From: Phycisphaerales bacterium
Lineage (GTDB): Bacteria; Planctomycetota; Phycisphaerae; Phycisphaerales; UBA1924
Direction: 5' to 3'
Length of the DNA stretch: 39,289 nt
Assembly: GCA_022843045.1 (NCBI GenBank)
Contig: JALHOJ010000034.1
Span: 1 to 39,289 of the forward strand
A program made the position numbers and the translations under genes. The notes below the pieces were generated by a model. That model was not told the DNA's origin, did no database searches, and was given only the letters and a program-made list of their open reading frames with translations. Of this stretch, positions 9,119 to 17,086 are shown in pieces (position 1 is the stretch's first letter; each line of letters opens with the position of its first letter).

Positions 9119-10144
9119 TCAGCAGGCGCAAGGGCCTTCGCTGAAGACGCTCAGGAAGCTGTCGATGTCGCACGGATCGAAGAGGCTGTTGTCGTTGTTG
9201 AAGTCGATGTCGTTGCAGGTGGCTTCGGCGGGGATGCAGGGGCCTTCGCTGAAGACGCTGAGGAAGGCGTCGATGTCGGTGGGGTCGAAAGTCGCGCCGT
9301 CATTGTTGAAGTCGATGGAGTCGCAGGGGGTGGGGCCGGTCTGCGTGAGGCTGGCGCGGTTGAAGTAGGTGTCGGAGAACTCGGCGTTGCGGCTGTAGAT
9401 GCCGAAGGTGTCGACGGGGCCGGCGATGCGGGCGGGGACGACGGTGGTCTGCGCGTTGGGCACGCCCAGGGGCGTGATGCGGACTTCGGCGTTGAAGACC
9501 TGCGGGCCGGTCGCGAGATACGCGATCTCGATGTTCAGGCCGGCGGTGGTGAAGGGGACGCCCGTGCTGCGGCCGCTGGGGGAGACGGAGTCGTAGACGA
9601 AGTACTCGGTGCTGCCGCCCAGGAAGCCGACGGCGATGGTGCCCTTGAGCTCGCCGAAGGGGCTGAAGGGTTCTTCGATTTCCTGGGCTTGGGTGCCGCT
9701 GCGGAGGACGACGCCGACCCAGCCGAAGTCCACGGGGCCGTTGTTGGGGTTGCCGTTGCCGGCGCGGACGTCGCCGTTTTCCATCTGGATGGCGAAGGTC
9801 TGGCCGACCTGCATGGTGCCGGTGGTGAAAGTGCGGAGGCTGGCGGCCTTCTGGATGCCGCTGCCGCCCGCGCCGCCGTTGTTGCTGTAGAGGGCCCATG
9901 CGGTGGGACCGGCGTTGTTGAGGTCAATGTTGTTGGCGGTGCCGAGGAACTGGCCTGCGAAGCCGCCCGTGCTGGGAATCTGGAAGAGGTGGATCCAGGG
10001 GCCGAAGCCCTGGCCGCCCTGGGCCTGCTGGTTCTGGCCCCAGCTGGTGTAGTTGGCGGCCTGGTCAGAGGCGAGGGTGCTGGCGAGGGCTTGCGAGCCG
10101 ACGCAGAGAGCGAGGACGATCGAGGAACGGAAAATTTGGTTCAT
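9119..10144 (-). CDS. Exported protein with two GC-type dockerin-like repeats
   Basis: The protein starts with a signal peptide (MNQIFRSSIVLALCVGSQALAS) followed by a Gly/Asn-rich beta-type domain of about 250 residues that I do not recognise. The C-terminus has two near-identical repeats with the pattern C-x-x-IDFNND, then FDP-x-DID-x-FLSVFSEGPC, which resembles the Ca-binding dockerin-type repeats with flanking cysteines found on planctomycete surface proteins. The paired Asp/Asn residues would bind calcium. An upstream in-frame ATG at 10177 exists, but 10144 is preferred because it begins a clean signal peptide and because TTGACA-16-TAGGAT ends five bases before it. The message is probably leaderless. 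Partner cohesin-like proteins are not in the window. Confidence 0.8.
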   Translation of the reverse strand: MNQIFRSSIVLALCVGSQALASTLASDQAANYTSWGQNQQAQGGQGFGPWIHLFQIPSTGGFAGQFLGTANNIDLNNAGPTAWALYSNNGGAGGSGIQKAASLRTFTTGTMQVGQTFAIQMENGDVRAGNGNPNNGPVDFGWVGVVLRSGTQAQEIEEPFSPFGELKGTIAVGFLGGSTEYFVYDSVSPSGRSTGVPFTTAGLNIEIAYLATGPQVFNAEVRITPLGVPNAQTTVVPARIAGPVDTFGIYSRNAEFSDTYFNRASLTQTGPTPCDSIDFNNDGATFDPTDIDAFLSVFSEGPCIPAEATCNDIDFNNDNSLFDPCDIDSFLSVFSEGPCAC

Positions 10145-10149
10145 GGGCG

Positions 10150-10177
10150 ATCCTACCGCGAACTTGGCATGTGTCAA
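10150..10177 (-). promoter_or_regulatory. Sigma-70-type promoter abutting a start codon
   Basis: On the minus strand TTGACA (10172-10177) and TAGGAT (10150-10155) are separated by 16 bases. The -10 box ends five bases before the ATG at 10144, so transcription would start at or very near the start codon. Confidence 0.6.
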
Positions 10178-10319
10178 GGACTTAGGCTGACGAGAAGGCC
10201 CTAGCGAAGGGGGATTGGGCGGTTTTTCCTAGAGGGATTCCTTGGGAACGCGAGGCTGCGGCGGGTGGGTTTGGGTTTGGAGCGGGAGGGAACTAAACTC
10301 CGCCAAGGAGACCACCACC

Positions 10320-11297
10320 ATGCGCGTTTTCGTCGCGGACAAGTTTGAGAAGGCCGGGCTCGAAGGGCTGAAGGCGTTGGGTTGCAGCGTGATCAACGAT
10401 CCCAACGCGGGCGCGACGGGGTTGGCGGGGCTGGTGGCGACGAACGACCCGGAAGTACTGATCGTGCGATCGACGAAGGTGCAGGCTGCGGTGTTTGAGG
10501 GGGCGAAGAGTCTGAAGCTGATCATCCGGGCGGGGTCGGGCGTGGACAACATCGACGTGCCCGCGGCGAGCAAGCACAAGGTGGGGGTGTGCAATTGTCC
10601 GGGGATGAACGCGGTGGCGGTTGCGGAACTGACGATGGGGTTGCTGCTGGCGTGCGATCGGCGGATTCCGGATCAGTGCGCGAGCGCGCATGCGGGCAAG
10701 TGGAACAAGAAGGAGTTCAGCAAGGCCAAGGGGCTCAAGGGCATGACCTTGGGCGTGGTGGGCGTTGGGGCGATTGGGCAGGAAGTGATCAAGCGGGCGG
10801 TGGCGTTTGGGATGAACGTCGTCGCGTGGAGCCGGTCGATCACGCCGCAGCATGCGAGCGCGCTGAACTGTGAGTTTGGCGGGACGGACACGCCCGCGCT
10901 GCTCGCGCTGGCCCGGCGCGCGGATGCGATCACGGTGCACCTGCCGCTGGCGGACAGCACGAAGAAGCTGTTCAACGCGGCGTTCTTTGAGGCGATGAAG
11001 CCGGGGGCGTACTTCATCAATACGAGCCGGGGCGGGATTGTGGATGAGGCTGCGCTGCGGGAAGCGGTGCGGTCGAAGGGGTTGCGGGCGGGGCTGGATG
11101 TGTTTGATCCACAGCCGACGGAGACTGAGGCGGCGTGGCAGAGTGAGACGGCGGTGATGAGTGGGGTTTATTCGACGCACCACTGCGGCGCGAGCACGGA
11201 TCAGGCCCAGATGGCGGTGGCGGAGGAGACGGTGCGGATCGTGAAGCACTACAAGGTGGAGGGGCGGTTTGTGAATTGTGTGAATGAGGGGCGATGA
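10320..11297 (+). CDS. serA: D-2-hydroxyacid dehydrogenase, probably D-3-phosphoglycerate dehydrogenase
   Basis: NAD-dependent cytoplasmic oxidoreductase, most likely making 3-phosphohydroxypyruvate in serine synthesis. The 325 residues show the substrate-domain strand LIVRSTKV, then IIRAGSGVDNID (about 68-79), the Rossmann motif GVVGVGAIGQEV (about 145-156), TVHLPL, the catalytic Arg in NTSRGGIVDE (near 237) and the catalytic His in STHHCGAST (near 288). It is a short form without the C-terminal ACT or ASB regulatory domain, so serine feedback through those domains is not expected. The start at 10320 is favoured over an upstream in-frame ATG by AAGGAG at 10305-10310 and by homology. Other 2-hydroxyacid dehydrogenases share the fold, so the substrate is inferred. 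Confidence 0.85.
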   Translation: MRVFVADKFEKAGLEGLKALGCSVINDPNAGATGLAGLVATNDPEVLIVRSTKVQAAVFEGAKSLKLIIRAGSGVDNIDVPAASKHKVGVCNCPGMNAVAVAELTMGLLLACDRRIPDQCASAHAGKWNKKEFSKAKGLKGMTLGVVGVGAIGQEVIKRAVAFGMNVVAWSRSITPQHASALNCEFGGTDTPALLALARRADAITVHLPLADSTKKLFNAAFFEAMKPGAYFINTSRGGIVDEAALREAVRSKGLRAGLDVFDPQPTETEAAWQSETAVMSGVYSTHHCGASTDQAQMAVAEETVRIVKHYKVEGRFVNCVNEGR

Positions 11298-11323
11298 TTG
11301 GGGAGCGGGGCGTGAGGGCTTTG

Positions 11324-11468
11324 GAACGCAGAGGAAGACAGAGAGATAGGAAGAGGAAGACAGAGGCGGGGAAGCAGTGCGCATGTTTGCTCGTGCAGGC
11401 ACGCTGTATCTCCAACTACTTGCCTCTCTGCCTTCCTCTCATTTTCTACTCTGTTTTCCTCTGCGTTC
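11324..11468. repeat. Long purine/pyrimidine inverted repeat between convergent genes
   Basis: Bases 11324-11343 pair with 11449-11468 over 20 positions with one G-T pair (GAACGCAGAGGAAGACAGAG on the left). Further inside, GAGGAAGACAGAGGC pairs imperfectly with the matching pyrimidine-rich segment. The left arm is almost purely purine. It lies between serA-like and polX, which converge, and may serve as a terminator for both. Confidence 0.75.
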
Positions 11469-11501
11469 AGATGCCAGCATGGTCCGCCCACGCGTCAACC
11501 G

Positions 11502-13433
11502 TTACCGCTTGCGCTTGAGCCACGCGTGCAGTTTCTTGGCGGTCCAGGTGTTGACGCAACTTGCCTTGGGGAGCCAGCCGCGGCGGGCGGTCATGACGCC
11601 GAAGCGGAGGTTGTCGAAGTCGGTGCGTTCGTGGACGTCGCAATTGATGGCGATGTCGCAGCCAGCATCGACGGCGGCCTTGACGTGGGTGTCGCGGAGG
11701 TCAAGGCGCATCCAGTGGGCGTTGATTTCGAGGGCGACATCGTGCTCCTTTGCGGCGGCGATGAGTTCTGCCATTGCGGGCTCGAGGCCCGGGCGGCGCA
11801 GGATGAGGCGGCCGGTGGGGTGGCCCAGGATGTGCACGAGCGGGTGCGCGATGGCTTTGAGCAGGCGCTTGGTCGCCGTGGCGGGGTCTTGCGTGAGCGC
11901 GGCGTGGGGGCTGGCGACGACGACGTCGAGCTGCGCGAGCAGATCGTCGGCGTAGTCGAGGGTGCCGTCGGCCAAGATGTCGACTTCGCTGCCGGAGAGG
12001 ACGGTGAGGCCCAGTTCGGCGTGGAGTTTGTCGTGGACGGCTTTGACGTCCTTGATGTGCTTGCGGAGGCGGTCGGGGCGCAGGCCGCCGGCGATGGTGG
12101 AGCTTTGGCTGTGGTCGGTGACGGCGATGGTGTGGAAGCCGCGACGGTGGGCTTCGCGGGCGAGTTCTTCGATGGAGAGGCTGCCGTCGCTGGCGGTGGT
12201 GTGGGCGTGGAGTTCGGCGCGGATGTCGGCGATGGTGATGAGATCGCTCATCGATGCGGCGACTTGCTTGCCACCAACTTCCCCGCTCACTTCGCCCCGG
12301 TCTTCGCGGACTTCGGGAGCGGGGCAGGCGAGCGACAACGCGGCGTAGATGTCTTCCTCGGTAGTGCCGGCGATTCGTTTGGGCATGGCGGCGAGCATCT
12401 GGGTGTGGCCCTGCGCGTCGTCCTTGAACTTCTTTTCGCGGAAGGCGTCCCACTCATCGTCCTTGAAGAGGCCCCATTCATTGAGGGTGAGGCCCTGCTG
12501 CTGCGCGAGGGCGCGGACGCGGACGTTGTGTTCTTTGCTGCCTGTGAAGTACTGGAGTGCCGCGCCGAAGGAGGCGAGCGGGACGACGCGGACGTCGGCC
12601 TGAATCGTCTTGGCGGTGGAGGTGGAGGTGGGGGCGGGTGTGGCCTCGGTTGCGGTGTTAGTGGCGGCGGTTTCTTCGCTGCCCCAGCGCGCCAAGTCTG
12701 CGTCCATGTGGACGCGGACGCTGGTCTTGGTCAGGCCTCGCACGAGCACCTGGGCGACGATGGGGGCGCTCGCGACGCGCTCCATCACGCGCTCGCCTTC
12801 GGCTTCGTGGCCTGGCTTCATCGCGACGACGATGTCGATGTCGGCGACGGTTTCGCGGCCACGGCGGAGGGAGCCCGCGGGCTCGACCTGGGCGACGCCC
12901 GGCATGGCGCGGATGGACTCGGCGAGGGCCATGGCGACGGGCCACGCGAGGCCAAGGCGGGTGCGGCCTTCGCCCGCGGCGGCGAGGGCGAGGGCGGCTT
13001 TGATTTTCTCGACGGCCTTCTCGCCCATGCGGGGCAGGGTCAGGAGTGTGCCGTCGGCGATGGTGGCGCGAAGTTTGGGGAGGCTGTCGACGCCGAGGGT
13101 TTTCCACATCGCGGCGGCGGTCTTGGGGCCCACGCCGTTGAGATTGAGCACGTCGAGGACGCCAGCGGGGACTTTGTCCTTGAGGGCAGCGTGTTCGGCG
13201 ATAGTGCCCTTTTCGCAAGCCTCGATGATCTTGTCGGCGAGCTTGGGGCCGATGCCTTCGACTTCGAGGAGTTTCTTGCGATCCTTGGCGAGTTCAGCGA
13301 TGTCGACCGAGAGGCCGGAGACGGCGCGGGCGGCGCGGTTGTGGGCGTTCACGCGGAACGAATCCTCGCCCAGCACCTCCATCATCTGCGCGATGTCTTC
13401 GAGCTGCTTCGCGACGCGGTCGTTGAGGGACAT
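11502..13433 (-). CDS. polX: DNA polymerase/3'-5' exonuclease PolX
   Basis: Family X DNA polymerase fused to a PHP phosphoesterase, a repair enzyme that fills short gaps and trims 3' ends. In order it has an N-terminal 8-kDa-like domain, helix-hairpin-helix motifs (LLEVEGIGPKLADKI near 55-70, LNGVGPKTAAAM near 95-110), the polymerase nucleotidyl-transfer motif GSLRRG with DIDIVV (near 183-200), FTGSKEHNVRVR and LNEWGLF, then a PHP domain from about 398 (ELHAHTTASDG, VTDHSQ, GSEVDIL, NCDVHE). A Thr/Ala/Pro-rich insertion of about 25 residues splits the palm between HMDADLARWG and ADVRVV. No Shine-Dalgarno site is present; TACCCT lies six bases before the ATG. Confidence 0.95.
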   Translation of the reverse strand: MSLNDRVAKQLEDIAQMMEVLGEDSFRVNAHNRAARAVSGLSVDIAELAKDRKKLLEVEGIGPKLADKIIEACEKGTIAEHAALKDKVPAGVLDVLNLNGVGPKTAAAMWKTLGVDSLPKLRATIADGTLLTLPRMGEKAVEKIKAALALAAAGEGRTRLGLAWPVAMALAESIRAMPGVAQVEPAGSLRRGRETVADIDIVVAMKPGHEAEGERVMERVASAPIVAQVLVRGLTKTSVRVHMDADLARWGSEETAATNTATEATPAPTSTSTAKTIQADVRVVPLASFGAALQYFTGSKEHNVRVRALAQQQGLTLNEWGLFKDDEWDAFREKKFKDDAQGHTQMLAAMPKRIAGTTEEDIYAALSLACPAPEVREDRGEVSGEVGGKQVAASMSDLITIADIRAELHAHTTASDGSLSIEELAREAHRRGFHTIAVTDHSQSSTIAGGLRPDRLRKHIKDVKAVHDKLHAELGLTVLSGSEVDILADGTLDYADDLLAQLDVVVASPHAALTQDPATATKRLLKAIAHPLVHILGHPTGRLILRRPGLEPAMAELIAAAKEHDVALEINAHWMRLDLRDTHVKAAVDAGCDIAINCDVHERTDFDNLRFGVMTARRGWLPKASCVNTWTAKKLHAWLKRKR

Positions 13434-13575
13434 GAGGGGAGGGTACGGGAAGAGCGAGGCGAATTCTGTTGAAGCGGGCGGGGCTGCCGGCGTGCGAGCT
13501 TGTCAGGGGAGCAGCGGGCCTCGACTTTGTGCCGTCGTGGCGCATCGAATCCGGCCGCTCTCGATTGGCAGTGCC

Positions 13576-14304
13576 TTAGCGTGACCCTCGCGGCGGAGTT
13601 TTGGCGGGGCGATCGGGCCATGCCGCAGACGGCGGCGGGGGCTGTGCAACCCGCGAACCCGCCGGCTTTGGAGTCACCAACGCTCGAGCCGGCTCGTAGC
13701 CCTTCCCCCAGATGAAGATCTCACGGGAGACGTCGCGGCTGGCCTTTGGCTTGGTGGTGCCGGCTTCGCGGAACATGTTCTTGGTGCGCTTGATGACTTC
13801 GGGGGTGGGTTCGCCTTCGAGGACTTTCATGAGGACATTGCCGCCTGGGCGGAGGAGCGCGGGGCAGAGGTCGAGCACTCGGTCGCAGAGGCGGGCGGAG
13901 AGGAAGTCGTCGCCGTGGCCTGAGGTGTTGGGGGCCATGTCGGAGAGAATCACGTCGAAGCGGTCGCGTTTGGTTTCCTCGATGGCGGCGAGGAGGGTTT
14001 TGGCGTCGGTCTTGAAGGCGTCGGCGACGAGGGTGGCGACGTTTCCCGGGAGATCGATTTCAACGCGCTGGAGGTCTATGCCCAGGACACGGCCGCCGCC
14101 GCCCATGCCCGAGGGGTTGACGAGTTCGCTGGCGACTTGGAGCCAGGAGCCCGGGAAGCAGCCCAGGTCGAGGACGAGGTCGCCGCGTTTCAAGATGCGG
14201 CGTTTTTCCTGGATTTCGAGGAGTTTGTAGGCCGAGCGAGCGGCGTATCCCTCGGCTTTGGCGCGGAGGAAGAACTCGTCGTGCAGTTTGCGGGGTTGGG
14301 GCAT
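13576..14304 (-). CDS. rlmE: 23S rRNA (uridine-2'-O)-methyltransferase RlmE (FtsJ)
   Basis: SAM-dependent enzyme that 2'-O-methylates the A-loop uridine of 23S rRNA. The 242 residues have the RrmJ fold with SAM motif LDLGCFPGSW (about 45-54) and a K-D-K-E catalytic set: Lys27 in RSAYKLLEI, Asp122 in SDMAPNTSG, Lys160 in VLMKVLEG and Glu195 in SREIF. A Pro/Arg-rich tail of about 30 residues extends beyond the usual length. It starts 10 bases after the small DUF2798-like gene on the same strand, so the two probably share a transcript. No Shine-Dalgarno site is visible. Confidence 0.95.
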   Translation of the reverse strand: MPQPRKLHDEFFLRAKAEGYAARSAYKLLEIQEKRRILKRGDLVLDLGCFPGSWLQVASELVNPSGMGGGGRVLGIDLQRVEIDLPGNVATLVADAFKTDAKTLLAAIEETKRDRFDVILSDMAPNTSGHGDDFLSARLCDRVLDLCPALLRPGGNVLMKVLEGEPTPEVIKRTKNMFREAGTTKPKASRDVSREIFIWGKGYEPARALVTPKPAGSRVAQPPPPSAAWPDRPAKTPPRGSR

Positions 14305-14314
14305 GATTGAGAAG

Positions 14315-14539
14315 TTACTTCGCCAATTTGGCGACGATGCGGCGCACGGCGGGGACGACGATGTATGCGGTGGGCCAGGCGACGAGCATGGCGAGGAGCC
14401 AGTTCTTGACCCAGCGGCCCAGAAAGCGCTCGTCGAGCGGGAGGTTGATCAGGGCCATCGCGAGCGAGATCACGAAGGACATGGCCAGGACCATGAGGGT
14501 GACGAAGACGACCGTTTGGCGGCGGGGGGACCAAGGCAC
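14315..14539 (-). CDS. Small DUF2798-like membrane protein
   Basis: About 75 residues with two predicted membrane helices (VFVTLMVLAMSFVISLAMAL and WLLAMLVAWPTAYIVVPAV) and a basic end VRRIVAKLAK. The layout, with MS at the start of the first helix and A-x-P-x-A-x-x-x-x-P in the second, fits the small DUF2798 family of unknown function. The GTG at 14539 is chosen because TACCCT lies five bases upstream, the same spacing seen at other genes here, and because sequence further upstream lies in an inverted repeat. An ATG at 14623 in the same frame would give an N-terminus without family features. It precedes rlmE directly. Confidence 0.6.
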   Translation of the reverse strand: MPWSPRRQTVVFVTLMVLAMSFVISLAMALINLPLDERFLGRWVKNWLLAMLVAWPTAYIVVPAVRRIVAKLAK

Positions 14540-14577
14540 GGGGTAGGGTAGGAGAGAGCGACAGAGAGACGGAGGGG

Positions 14578-14625
14578 AAGTGCGAGAGTGGGCGGGGATC
14601 GGCGGCGTCTTTGACTTTCGCACTT
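14578..14625. repeat. Inverted repeat with GTGCGARAGTG arms (copy 1)
   Basis: AAGTGCGAGAGT at 14578-14589 pairs with 14614-14625 with one G-T pair. The same arm sequences recur at 15060-15185, on the other side of the small exported-protein gene. Confidence 0.6.
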
Positions 14626-14708
14626 TGGCATTTTGTTGTCAACACTGGGGGGTGGGCGGGGAATCAGTTGGAGTGTGGGGGCGGGGCAGCGGGGAGAAGG
14701 AGTGTTCC

Positions 14709-15053
14709 ATGCGCGGCGGACTCGTGTCGGTGGTGGCGGCGGCTGGGCTGGTTGCGGTGGCGGTGGGTGGGGCGGCGATTGCGCAGGTGCGGGATCGGGC
14801 GCCGCGGGACTTGCAGCCGGACCTTGCGGTGTCGGTGGGGTTGGGGTGCATTGTGTATCTGCGTGTGCCGCCAGAGGGGCCCAGCGCAGCGACCAGCGTC
14901 ACGAACGGGCTGACGCGGGATCGGAATCGCGCTGTGACGCTGGAGGGGACGCTCACGGGCGTGAGCGGGTCGGCGATCACGCTGCGGAGTGATGATCGGG
15001 TGTATTGGGTGAATCTGTCGGAGGTGAGTGTGGTGGAGTTTCAGACGAAGTGA
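14709..15053 (+). CDS. Small exported protein of unknown function
   Basis: The 114 residues start with a signal-like hydrophobic segment (LVSVVAAAGLVAVAVGGAAI) ending near A-I-A-Q, so the protein is probably exported or membrane-anchored. The mature part ends in a short beta-rich segment (VTLEGTLTGVSGSAITLRSD, then VYWVNLSEVSVVEF) that resembles one small barrel-like repeat. I recognise no family. The ATG at 14709 is set by AAGGAG six bases upstream (14697-14702). The gene is flanked on both sides by copies of the same inverted repeat. Confidence 0.7.
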   Translation: MRGGLVSVVAAAGLVAVAVGGAAIAQVRDRAPRDLQPDLAVSVGLGCIVYLRVPPEGPSAATSVTNGLTRDRNRAVTLEGTLTGVSGSAITLRSDDRVYWVNLSEVSVVEFQTK

Positions 15054-15059
15054 GGGAGA

Positions 15060-15185
15060 GTGCGAGAGTGCGATGGTGCGAAAGTGGCGGAGGGTGGATT
15101 GAAGGTGCAGGGTTGGATCAACTGCGGTTCGACGCCCGCCCCAAACCCCTCCCTCTGGGAGGGGCTTCAATGCACTTTCGCACTT
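15060..15185. repeat. Inverted repeat with GTGCGARAGTG arms (copy 2)
   Basis: GTGCGAAAGTG at 15076-15086 pairs perfectly with 15173-15183. The copy at 15060-15070 (GTGCGAGAGTG) repeats the unit directly. The arms match those at 14578-14625. A second perfect hairpin is nested inside at 15146-15164. Confidence 0.65.
15146..15164. terminator. Perfect G/C hairpin downstream of the small exported-protein gene
   Basis: CCCCTCCC pairs with GGGAGGGG across a three-base loop. There is no U-tract, so a role in transcription termination is only possible; it may simply be part of the surrounding repeat. Confidence 0.35.
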
Positions 15186-15262
15186 GATTGTCGCGACCGC
15201 TCGCCGCGAGGTGCGGGTCGAAACGTCCTTTTCTCGTCGCTCGCGCCAATAATCCCGGTTCT

Positions 15263-16342
15263 ATGCCGCAGATTTCCAATCATGCTCCGTACTCGGCCAA
15301 TCCGATCGTGCACGCATTGCCGGCGGCTCGCACACTGGCGGAGCTGCGCGGGCGGGATCTGCTGACGTTGACGCAGCTGACCAAGCCTTGCGTGCTGGAG
15401 TTGTTTGCCTTGGCGACGCGGCTGAAGCGGGATCGTGTCGAGCGAGGTGACTATGCGCGGCGGCTGCTGGACAATCGCACGATCATTCTGATCTTTGAGA
15501 AGGCGAGTCTGCGGACGCGGATCACGTTTGAGACGGGGGCGGGGCTGCTGGGGGCTCGCGCGATTTACATGGATCACAGCCAGCAGCGGCTGGGGGTGCG
15601 GGAGTCGATCAAGGACTATGGGAAGAACCTGGAGCGATGGCTGGATGCGATCGTCGCGCGGGTGTATTCGCAGGCGGCGATTGAAGAGCTTGCGGAGCAC
15701 GCGGCGGTGCCGGTGATCAATGCGCTGAGCGATCGGTTTCATCCGTGCCAGGGGTTGGCGGATCTGTTGACGGTGTATGAGAGGAGAGACTTAGAGACTC
15801 AGAGCCGCAAAGACGAAGTGGGGGAGGGGTTTGCCATTGGGGGCGAGCAACCCAGGATTGCGTATGTTGGGGATGGGAACAACGTGTGCCATTCGCTCAT
15901 GCACGCGGCGGTGATGCTGGGGTGTCATATCACCGTGATCACGCCCAAGAACTACGGGCCGGAGGCGGGGGTGGTGGCGGAGTGTGAGGGGCTGGCGAAG
16001 ACCAATGGCGGGTCGATCGAGGTGACGACCAAACTCGCGGCGGTCGAGCGGCATCATGCGGTGTACACGGATGTGTGGGTGAGCATGGGGCAGGCCGACG
16101 AAGAAGGCAAGCGGCTGAAGGTCTTTGCGGATTATCAGATTGACGGGGACCTGATGAGCAAGGCGAGCAGCGGGCTGCCCGCGAGTTGGGGCGGCGCGAA
16201 GTTCATGCACTGCCTGCCGGCTCGGCGGGGGGTGGAGGTCACGGACGATGTGATCGATGCGCCCACGAGCATTGTGTATGACCAGGCGGAGAATCGCATG
16301 CACGCGCAGAATGCGTTGATGGCGGCGATTCTCGCGAAGTGA
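15263..16342 (+). CDS. argF: Ornithine carbamoyltransferase with an in-frame insertion
   Basis: Cytoplasmic enzyme of arginine synthesis that makes citrulline from ornithine and carbamoyl phosphate. The 359 residues show the carbamoyl-phosphate site FEKASLRTR (about 78-86), a conserved HPCQGLADLLT (near 160), the ornithine-domain strand IAYVGDGNNVCHS, and FMHCLPARRGVEV (near 313-325) with the catalytic Cys. Between LTVYE and IAYVGDG there are about 25 residues (RRDLETQSRKDEVGEG and a Gly-rich tail), whereas the family usually has about ten. The DNA there resembles one arm of the dispersed repeats. ATG 15263 is chosen by homology over an upstream in-frame ATG at 15188 that lies next to the repeat at 15060-15185; no Shine-Dalgarno site is seen. 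Confidence 0.93.
   Translation: MPQISNHAPYSANPIVHALPAARTLAELRGRDLLTLTQLTKPCVLELFALATRLKRDRVERGDYARRLLDNRTIILIFEKASLRTRITFETGAGLLGARAIYMDHSQQRLGVRESIKDYGKNLERWLDAIVARVYSQAAIEELAEHAAVPVINALSDRFHPCQGLADLLTVYERRDLETQSRKDEVGEGFAIGGEQPRIAYVGDGNNVCHSLMHAAVMLGCHITVITPKNYGPEAGVVAECEGLAKTNGGSIEVTTKLAAVERHHAVYTDVWVSMGQADEEGKRLKVFADYQIDGDLMSKASSGLPASWGGAKFMHCLPARRGVEVTDDVIDAPTSIVYDQAENRMHAQNALMAAILAK
15778..15823 (+). repeat. Half-element of CACRRAG type inside argF
   Basis: The purine-rich stretch contains GAGACTCAGAGCCGCAAAG followed by ACGAAG, which resembles the left arms of the elements at 23 and 16364 (CACAGAG and CACAAAGACACGAAG). No matching right arm follows. It is read in frame and accounts for most of the extra residues in the protein. 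Confidence 0.5.
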
Positions 16343-16363
16343 GTGGGCGTTAACCAGTTTGAT

Positions 16364-16472
16364 TTCAGCAAAGAGACACAGAGCCAGAGAGAAAGAGGAG
16401 AGGAACCATGGGGCAAAAAACCTTGGCAGGTTCTCCTCCTCTTCCTCCTGATCTCTGTGTCTCTGTGCTGAA
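16364..16472. repeat. Palindromic CACRRAG-type element between argF and an nfeD-like gene
   Basis: TTCAGCAAAGAGACACAGAG at 16364-16383 matches the reverse complement of 16453-16472 at 19 of 20 positions. Inner AGGAGAGGAACC also pairs with the pyrimidine-rich right arm. The outer arm is nearly identical to that of the element at 21099. The flanking genes converge on it. Confidence 0.8.
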
Positions 16473-16490
16473 CGCGATCAACTAGAGGCT

Positions 16491-16988
16491 CTACGCCTGG
16501 CGGACTTTGAGTTGCGACATGTCCGCTTGCGTCACCTTGACGCGGCTGCCCGCGGGGACGAAGTGGGTTTCGCTGAGGACTTCGTAGCGCTGGCCTTCGA
16601 TCTCGACGAGGCCGATGGGACGCAGGTCGGTGACGACCTTGCCTTCCTTGCCGATGAGCGCGAGGCGCTGGTTGCGCTGTTGCTCTTCCTGCTGGCGCTG
16701 GGCGAAGACTTCTTCTTCGCTGGGGGCGTTGATGAGCCGTCTGCCCATTGGCGTATTGGGCCAGACCTTGACCATGAACGCAATCGCCGCGGGGCCCAGC
16801 ACCATGACGGAAAGCGCGCCGCCCAGGCCGGCCATGGTGTCGTATCGCCAGAGGCAGACCACGCCCGCGATCGCGAGCACGGCGCTGGTGATGCTGATGA
16901 TGCCTCCTGAGGGAACGAACAACTCGACCACCAAGAGGAGGACGGCAGAGCCCATCAAGACCAAACCCCAGACCAGCATCGGATCCAT
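16491..16988 (-). CDS. Short NfeD-family membrane protein
   Basis: The 165 residues have two to three membrane helices (about 5-25, 30-47 and 57-75) followed by a soluble C-terminal OB-fold-like domain. The end reads GKEGKVVTDLRPIGLVEIEG, then the YEVLSE-x-x-FVPAGSRVKV pattern typical of NfeD (DUF107) domains. Such proteins usually act with SPFH/flotillin partners or membrane proteases in membrane organisation; no flotillin is in the window. It lies 98 bases after the long NfeD-like gene on the same strand but seems to have its own promoter: TACAAT sits five bases before the ATG, with no Shine-Dalgarno site and no good -35. Confidence 0.87.
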   Translation of the reverse strand: MDPMLVWGLVLMGSAVLLLVVELFVPSGGIISITSAVLAIAGVVCLWRYDTMAGLGGALSVMVLGPAAIAFMVKVWPNTPMGRRLINAPSEEEVFAQRQQEEQQRNQRLALIGKEGKVVTDLRPIGLVEIEGQRYEVLSETHFVPAGSRVKVTQADMSQLKVRQA

Positions 16989-17086
16989 ATGGAATTGTAT
17001 TCGACGCGATGGGGGGGATCGGTTCAGGGCGTGTCAGAGAATCGCGGTGACGGTTGCTGACTCTGGCCCGGTTTGGGTTGCGGGCT

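Noticed and set aside
11526..13472. A 648-codon plus-strand frame opposite polX
   Set aside because: The Gly/Val/Ala/Asp-rich composition is the mirror of polX codon usage and no motif is present.
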